From Deltaproteobacteria bacterium (GTDB lineage: Bacteria > Desulfobacterota > GWC2-55-46 > JAJCZF01): a stretch of 37,435 nt of DNA. Under the pieces are notes generated by a model. The model searched no databases. It was not told the DNA's origin and was given only the letters and a program-made list of their open reading frames with translations. A program made the position numbers and the translations under genes. This document shows, one piece after another, positions 32,892-37,435 of the stretch (position 1 is the stretch's first letter; every line of letters starts with the position of its first letter). The DNA lies in NCBI GenBank assembly GCA_029262475.1, contig JAJCZG010000062.1:1-37435 (forward strand), given 5' to 3'.

Positions 32892-33788
32892 GTGGACAAG
32901 AAGAGTTCTACTGCCTTTCTGGCGCTAATGCTAATAACCGTTCTCACAGCCATTGCGTTTTTTGCCGGCGTCTCCACTGCCGGGGAGCCAACCATCGTGG
33001 ACAGGGTGGACAGGACTAAGGAGATAGACCCGGGTAAGTACGGCAATATTATGATTAATAATAAGACCGGTGAGGGGAAGGCGATGCCTGAGGTAGAGTT
33101 CCCGCATTGGTTACATAGAAGTAAGTTCACATGCAAGGTCTGTCATACCGAGATCGGGTTTAAGATGAAGGCCGGGGCCAATGACTTTGTTATGGCTAAT
33201 ATATTTGCCGGTAAGGACTGCGGAGCCTGCCATAACGGCAAGGCCGCCTTCGCTGTTACGGACTGTAATCGCTGCCATACCGGCGGATTGCCCAATGAGA
33301 AGAACCGCATTATAGAAGAAGCCCTCCATGAGCTTCCGGTGGACGACTTCGGAAATAAGATCAACTGGGTTAAGGCATTAAGGGACGGCGATATAAAGCC
33401 TAAAGCATCGCTTGACGGCACCGGAGAAATGACCGTCGTTGATATGGATATCCTGATAGACGTAAAGAAGTTCGCACCGGCTCCGCCAAAAGTCCTTTAC
33501 CCTCATAAGGCACATACCGAGTGGCTCGACTGCTCAAGCTGCCACCCCGAGCCATTTAAGATGGAAAAGGGCGGTAACCCGGAGATGAGCATGAGGAAGA
33601 TACTCTCCGGACAGTACTGCGGTACTTGCCACGGCAAAGTAGCCTTCCCTCTTACCAATTGCTTCAGGTGTCACAGCGCCGAGCCGGAGCCGCTCGAGCT
33701 GTGGCCGGACCCTTACGCGGAAGATGCTGCCGCCGATAAAGATAAGAAGTCCGATACCACCGCCGACCCGGACCCGATGGATGAGTAA
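32892..33788 (+). CDS. Hexaheme cytochrome c with two c7-type triheme domains
   Basis: This 298-residue exported protein has signal LMLITVLTAIAFFAG. Domain 1 (about 65-140) has CKVCH, CGACH and CNRCH. Domain 2 (about 200-275) has CSSCH, CGTCH and CFRCH with FPHWLH and YPHKAH before each first heme. The tail is Asp/Lys-rich and lacks hemes. Domain 2 and the linker match the triheme lipoprotein at 23487-24143. The GTG start follows GGAGG by seven bases. It is the last gene of the right-arm operon, before a strong terminator. Confidence 0.9.
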   Translation: MDKKSSTAFLALMLITVLTAIAFFAGVSTAGEPTIVDRVDRTKEIDPGKYGNIMINNKTGEGKAMPEVEFPHWLHRSKFTCKVCHTEIGFKMKAGANDFVMANIFAGKDCGACHNGKAAFAVTDCNRCHTGGLPNEKNRIIEEALHELPVDDFGNKINWVKALRDGDIKPKASLDGTGEMTVVDMDILIDVKKFAPAPPKVLYPHKAHTEWLDCSSCHPEPFKMEKGGNPEMSMRKILSGQYCGTCHGKVAFPLTNCFRCHSAEPEPLELWPDPYAEDAAADKDKKSDTTADPDPMDE

Positions 33789-33812
33789 CTAAATATTCTT
33801 TTGTATTTATTA

Positions 33813-33852
33813 ACAAAGGCCGCTCCAAAGAATGGAGCGGCCTTTGTTCTTT
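33813..33852 (+). terminator. Intrinsic terminator of the right-arm operon
   Basis: ACAAAGGCCGCTCCA (33813-33827) pairs with TGGAGCGGCCTTTGT (33833-33847) as a 15-bp perfect stem with a 5-nt loop, followed by TCTTTC. It lies 24 bp after the hexaheme gene. Confidence 0.9.
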
Positions 33853-33964
33853 CACCGCCGTGATTTCCGTCCATATGAGTCCTCAATCGCGCCACTATAG
33901 GTTAGAGCTATCATATTACAGTTATTTGCTGTGACGTTGCACTTATTTGTGCTAAACTTTTCGT

Positions 33965-36580
33965 ATGGAGGTTATAACTTCCCATACGAACGCTGACTTC
34001 GACACCATCGCGTCAATGGTAGCTGCTAAGAAGCTCTACCCTGACGCCCATATCGTATTTCCAGGTTCCCTTGAGAAGGCTTTGAGGGAAGCTCTCTCAA
34101 GCCTTTCCCTGCCTTTTGAAATAGAAAAACTTAAATCCATAGACCTCGAAAAGGTCACTCGGCTGATACTCGTCGATGTCCGTAGTGATGCGCGTATCGG
34201 CCCCTTCTCTGAGGTAGCCGCGAGGGACGGGGTGGATATCCATATCTACGATCACCACCCTGAGACGAAGGACTCCATCCGCGGCTCGGTCGAGGTCATA
34301 GGCGAGTACGGTTCGACCTCCACGATACTTACCCTTATTATAAAGGAGCGCGCATTACCCCTCTCGCCGAGTGAGGCGACGATACTCATGGCGGGCATCT
34401 ATGAGGATACGGGTTCTCTTAGCTACCGCTGCACTACTACGAGCGACTATTCGGCCGCAGCTTTTCTCCTTGAGAGCGGCGCGGACCTTGTGCGTGTCTC
34501 CGATCTCCTCTCTAACGAAATGACCCCCGAAGAGATCGATATCTTAAACCACTTTTTAAAGAGCGAGACCAAATACTCGGTTGGCGGGGTCGATGTCGTC
34601 ATTGCCGTTGGTTCTGTTGAAAAACATAAGGACGACGTCTCTATAATAGCCCACAGGCTTACGGAGATTGATTCCCCCGGAGCGCTCTTCATGCTCGCCG
34701 ACGCCGGCGACCGTATACATCTGGTCGCGAGGAGCGCAATAGACGAAGTTAACGCCGGGCTCGTAGCAACGGAGCTTGGTGGGGGAGGGCACCCGAGTGC
34801 GGCGAGCGCCACGCTTAAGGGGCTCTCGCTTATAGAGGCGAAGGAGCGCCTCCTGGGGGCTATTAAGAAATGCGTCGTGCCTAAGATTATTGCCGCAGAT
34901 ATGATGAGCTCTCCGCCGATAAGTATTCCTCCTAACGCCACTATAGAGGAGGCCGAACAAAAGATACTGCGCTTTAACATAAATGCGGTCCCGGTCTGTG
35001 AAGGCGGCGTAATGTTTGGGATACTGACGAGGCAGACCGCCTCCAAGGCGGTCTATCACAAGCTTTCAAAGTGCAGTGTAAGCGAGTATATGACGACCGA
35101 GTACGAGACGGTCTCACCTGATACCTCTATAGATGATATCCGGATAAAGGTATTTAGCCACGGGCAGAGGCTTTTGCCGGTAATAGACGCGCTCGGCACG
35201 CTAAAGGGCGTCATTACGAGGACGGATCTCCTAAAACTCCTTCAGGACGAACTCGTCGAGCATCCCGGGCGTGACGGCACCGGCAGGCGCACGCGTTCGC
35301 TTAAGAGCCTTATGGGTGAACGGCTCCCGGAGTGGGTGATGAAGCTCCTCGTTGATGCCGGCGAGACGGCTTCGGAGCTCGGCTTCAGGGCATACGCCGT
35401 TGGCGGGTTTGTAAGGGACCTGATACTACGGCGCGATAACCTCGATATTGATATCGTTATAGAGGGGGACGGCATCGTATTCGCCACAGAGTTCGCCCGG
35501 CGGCAGGGGTTTCATATAAAGAGCCACGAGCGTTTCAGGACGGCGGTCCTTAAAACGCCGGACGGTTTTCAGGTGGACGTGGCTACGGCAAGACTTGAGT
35601 ATTACGAGGAGCCTGGGGCTCTCCCTACGGTCGAGCTATCTTCCCTGAAGCTCGACCTCTACAGGAGGGATTTTACCATTAACACCCTTGCCCTCGACAT
35701 AACCCCGCCGAAGTTCGCTACCCTTATAGATTTCTTCGGTGCTCAGAGCGATATAAAAGAGAAGACCATAAGGGCGATACATAATCTGAGCTTCGTAGAA
35801 GACCCGACGAGGATACTCCGGGCGGTCCGCTTCTCCGAGAGGTTCGGCTTCGGTATAGCAAAGCAGACGCTAAATCTCATAAAGAGCACCCTTAAGCTCG
35901 ACTGCTACCGTCAGCTCTCGGGAGCGAGGCTCCGTGACGAGCTCAAAAATATTTTAAAGGAGGATATCGCCGCCTCTGCCCTTACGAGGCTTAACGAACT
36001 CGGAGTGCTCAACCTGATAGATTCGAGTATTAAGTGGGACAGGCGTATGGAGGCGCTATTCGAGCGCGCAAGGGATACGCTCGCATGGTACAGACTCCTC
36101 TACAGAAAAGAGCCGGTAAAGGTCTGGCTTGTTCTCTTTCTCGCGCTTACCGACCAGGTGGAAGATGCCTCTCTTATGGCGCTCGCCGGGAGGCTTACTA
36201 TTGAAGGGAGACGGACGAGGGAGATACTCGGTGCAAGGCGCCACGGCATCGACGCTCTTAACCGCTTGCGACATGATGCGTCGCTAAGCGCCAGTGAGAG
36301 TTACCGCCTCCTTAATCCGCTGCCGTTAGAGGTGACGCTTTACCTGATGGAGAAGAGCGAGGACGAGTCGGTCAAGATGGTCTTCTCAGACTATATAAGC
36401 AGAGAGAGGGGCATCCAGAAGACCCTTTTAAATGGTGCAGACCTGATGGAGATGGGGGTAACGGAAGGGCCAATGGTCGGTCTGCTCCTAGAGCGTCTCC
36501 TCGGTAAACGGTTAGACGGAGAGATAGAGACAAAAGAGGAAGAGGAAGAGTTTATAAGAGCGGCCCTTAAGGCCCGTTAA
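33965..36580 (+). CDS. DHH / CBS / poly(A) polymerase-type tRNA nucleotidyltransferase fusion
   Basis: This 871-residue cytosolic fusion protein has an N-terminal DHH phosphoesterase-like domain (DADFDT-type start, YDHHPE with DHH at 96-98) and DHHA1 with GGGGHPSA (272-279). Two CBS domains follow (about 310-430). The class II nucleotidyltransferase head starts AVGGFVRD (478) with catalytic D494 and D496 in DIDIVIEGDG, then RRDFTINTLA and the RNA-binding neck. Such fusions act as A-adding or CCA-adding tRNA enzymes in Aquifex- and Deltaproteobacteria-like genomes. Which of the two activities applies cannot be read directly. There is no Shine-Dalgarno before ATG. Its last 150 bp are duplicated immediately downstream. 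Confidence 0.92.
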   Translation: MEVITSHTNADFDTIASMVAAKKLYPDAHIVFPGSLEKALREALSSLSLPFEIEKLKSIDLEKVTRLILVDVRSDARIGPFSEVAARDGVDIHIYDHHPETKDSIRGSVEVIGEYGSTSTILTLIIKERALPLSPSEATILMAGIYEDTGSLSYRCTTTSDYSAAAFLLESGADLVRVSDLLSNEMTPEEIDILNHFLKSETKYSVGGVDVVIAVGSVEKHKDDVSIIAHRLTEIDSPGALFMLADAGDRIHLVARSAIDEVNAGLVATELGGGGHPSAASATLKGLSLIEAKERLLGAIKKCVVPKIIAADMMSSPPISIPPNATIEEAEQKILRFNINAVPVCEGGVMFGILTRQTASKAVYHKLSKCSVSEYMTTEYETVSPDTSIDDIRIKVFSHGQRLLPVIDALGTLKGVITRTDLLKLLQDELVEHPGRDGTGRRTRSLKSLMGERLPEWVMKLLVDAGETASELGFRAYAVGGFVRDLILRRDNLDIDIVIEGDGIVFATEFARRQGFHIKSHERFRTAVLKTPDGFQVDVATARLEYYEEPGALPTVELSSLKLDLYRRDFTINTLALDITPPKFATLIDFFGAQSDIKEKTIRAIHNLSFVEDPTRILRAVRFSERFGFGIAKQTLNLIKSTLKLDCYRQLSGARLRDELKNILKEDIAASALTRLNELGVLNLIDSSIKWDRRMEALFERARDTLAWYRLLYRKEPVKVWLVLFLALTDQVEDASLMALAGRLTIEGRRTREILGARRHGIDALNRLRHDASLSASESYRLLNPLPLEVTLYLMEKSEDESVKMVFSDYISRERGIQKTLLNGADLMEMGVTEGPMVGLLLERLLGKRLDGEIETKEEEEEFIRAALKAR

Positions 36581-36720
36581 TGGTGCAGACCTGATGGAGA
36601 TGGGGGTAACGGAAGGGCCAATGGTCGGTCTGCTCCTAGAGCGCCTCCTCGGTAAACGGTTAGATAGAGACAAAAGAGGAAGAGGAAGAGTTTATAAGAG
36701 CGGCCATTAAGGCCCGTTAA
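36431..36720 (+). repeat. Tandem duplication of the fusion gene's 3' end
   Basis: Copy 1 (36431-36580, within the gene) is repeated at 36579-36720. Copy 2 lacks an 8-base stretch (CGGAGAGA after GGTTAGA) and has two substitutions. It also ends in GGCCCGTTAA. The 8-base loss breaks the frame, and copy 2 is outside the gene because of the TAA ending copy 1. Confidence 0.95.
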
Positions 36721-36769
36721 GTGTAGTTATATAAGGGAGTAAGAGCCGGAGTGTGGTCGGAGAATTTTG

Positions 36770-37063
36770 CTAGCGGCTTCGTCCCTGCCTGAGGGCTGAG
36801 AAAAATATTATGGCCCCGGCCCCGATAAGAATAAGGTTCAGCCAGCTAGTCCCGGTAAGCCCCGCCTTCGCCTTAAAGAGGGAATTTAATACTCCGAGCG
36901 CCACGAGGGCAAAGCCGATTACGCGTCTGTTTACGCCCTTTACGGCGGAGGTTTTGTCTTTATCCGCCTCTAACCCGGACGGCTCCTCAACGCCGTCCCC
37001 GTCAGGGTTGTCGGCGTGTTTTCCCTCCGGGCCTTCAGGGGAGGCCGCATCACGGGGCGTCAC
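36770..37063 (-). CDS. Small two-TM membrane protein, unknown function
   Basis: This 97-residue protein has an acidic, Pro/Gly-rich N-terminal half (to about 45) and two hydrophobic segments (VIGFALVALGVLNSLF and LNLILIGAGAIIFFSAL) separated by about 10 residues. A basic C-terminal tail (RQGRSR) follows. It starts at GTG overlapping the upstream TGA in GTGA, so it is translationally coupled to the radical SAM/PCP_red gene. I do not recognise a family. The location suggests an accessory role to the upstream gene product. Confidence 0.7.
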   Translation of the reverse strand: MTPRDAASPEGPEGKHADNPDGDGVEEPSGLEADKDKTSAVKGVNRRVIGFALVALGVLNSLFKAKAGLTGTSWLNLILIGAGAIIFFSALRQGRSR

Positions 37064-37435
37064 GACTTACTATCCCCGCGTCCGGTCCTGTCCTTAAGTT
37101 CTTTCATTATCTCAGGGGTGATCTCCGTAATGTTACGCGAGCGGGCAAACTGTTCGACACCCTCCCTGACCATTGGTTTAAGGAAATCAGGCACCCTGTT
37201 GAGCCTCCTTACAGCCTCAAGGCTCCATACAGGGATCCATCTCTTGCCGTCTTTGGCGGCTTTTGCCTCCCGGCTCTTTTTGGCGCCCTTTGGAGGGTCG
37301 TACTCGCACCACGGGTCCGTGCCCATAAGCCCCTCGCCGGAAGCGAGCGCCCTGGCCCTGCACCCACCGCAGAGCGTATCGTAGTCGCACTCTCCGCATT
37401 TGCCCTGAAGCTCAGGCTCCCTTAGTGAACGGAAT
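37060..37435 (-). CDS. Radical SAM/SPASM protein C-terminus with PCP_red domain (partial)
   Basis: The gene runs off the window at its 5' end; 125 codons plus stop are present. The first part has a SPASM-type auxiliary Fe-S pattern, CGECDYDTLCGGC (C-x2-C-x5-C-x2-C) followed by RARA and DPWC. This is as in AhbC/AhbD and NirJ radical SAM enzymes of siroheme-dependent heme b and heme d1 synthesis. The C-terminal part (about the last 45 residues) has PDFLKPMVREGVEQFARSRN and ITEITPEIM, typical of the PCP_red (protochlorophyllide reductase-type) domain. I infer a tetrapyrrole-modifying enzyme, which fits the heme demand of the locus. The radical SAM CxxxCxxC is outside the window. Confidence 0.82.
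   Translation of the reverse strand, partial: FRSLREPELQGKCGECDYDTLCGGCRARALASGEGLMGTDPWCEYDPPKGAKKSREAKAAKDGKRWIPVWSLEAVRRLNRVPDFLKPMVREGVEQFARSRNITEITPEIMKELKDRTGRGDSKS

Overview
The window reads as a piece of chromosome from an anaerobic or microaerophilic, cytochrome-rich bacterium, most likely a Desulfobacterota/Deltaproteobacteria- or Nitrospirota-like lineage. This is inferred from the DsrO/DsrP-like (NrfD) respiratory module, c7 and 'HTPH' multiheme cytochromes, the fused DHH-CBS-nucleotidyltransferase gene and a radical SAM/SPASM protein with a PCP_red domain. No single gene fixes the taxon.

Region 1 (1-15,000) is mostly housekeeping on the minus strand: tRNA-Arg(UCU), tRNA-Pro(UGG), an mgtE-recO-glyQ run, a plus-strand cupredoxin, a tandem universal stress protein, a divergent ClpA-like AAA+ ATPase, a zinc-finger-less DnaJ (CbpA type) and dnaK. 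The dnaK frame is interrupted by one in-frame TAG. It is followed by a four-gene operon with a clear promoter and terminator: small Tat protein, four-cluster Fe-S protein, NrfD/DsrP-like quinone-reactive membrane protein and tetraheme cytochrome c. This would be an inner-membrane menaquinone-to-periplasmic-cytochrome module.

Region 2 (about 15,100-16,700) is an RqcH/NFACT gene on the plus strand, divergently promoted from the respiratory operon.

Region 3 (16,783-33,852) is the most interesting part. Eight multiheme cytochromes carry 40 CxxCH motifs in 17 kb. They are accompanied by two NHL beta-propeller lipoproteins, a PQQ-type beta-propeller, a TMTC-like membrane protein with eight TPRs and a related membrane-anchored TPR protein. 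Three consecutive paralogous tetraheme cytochromes end in CxxCH plus two residues. The same four-heme module recurs at the N-terminus of an 11-heme protein. NHL-lipoprotein/tetraheme-module pairs and c7 cytochromes occur on both the minus and the plus arm, so the locus looks like two diverged copies of one system. Its architecture recalls Geobacter OmcE/OmcS-type extracellular cytochrome filament loci. I infer a candidate extracellular cytochrome filament and secretion/glycosylation system; filament formation is not demonstrated by sequence alone.

Region 4 (33,965-37,435) has a DHH-CBS-CBS-poly(A) polymerase/tRNA nucleotidyltransferase fusion whose 3' end is followed by a decayed tandem duplication. 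After it, on the minus strand, come a small two-TM protein and a 5'-truncated radical SAM/SPASM-PCP_red protein, probably linked to heme or tetrapyrrole synthesis.

At least six promoters share a CTTGACA-type -35 box with a sigma-70 spacing. Several cytochrome genes have leaders of about 130-250 nt that may hold regulatory RNA structure.
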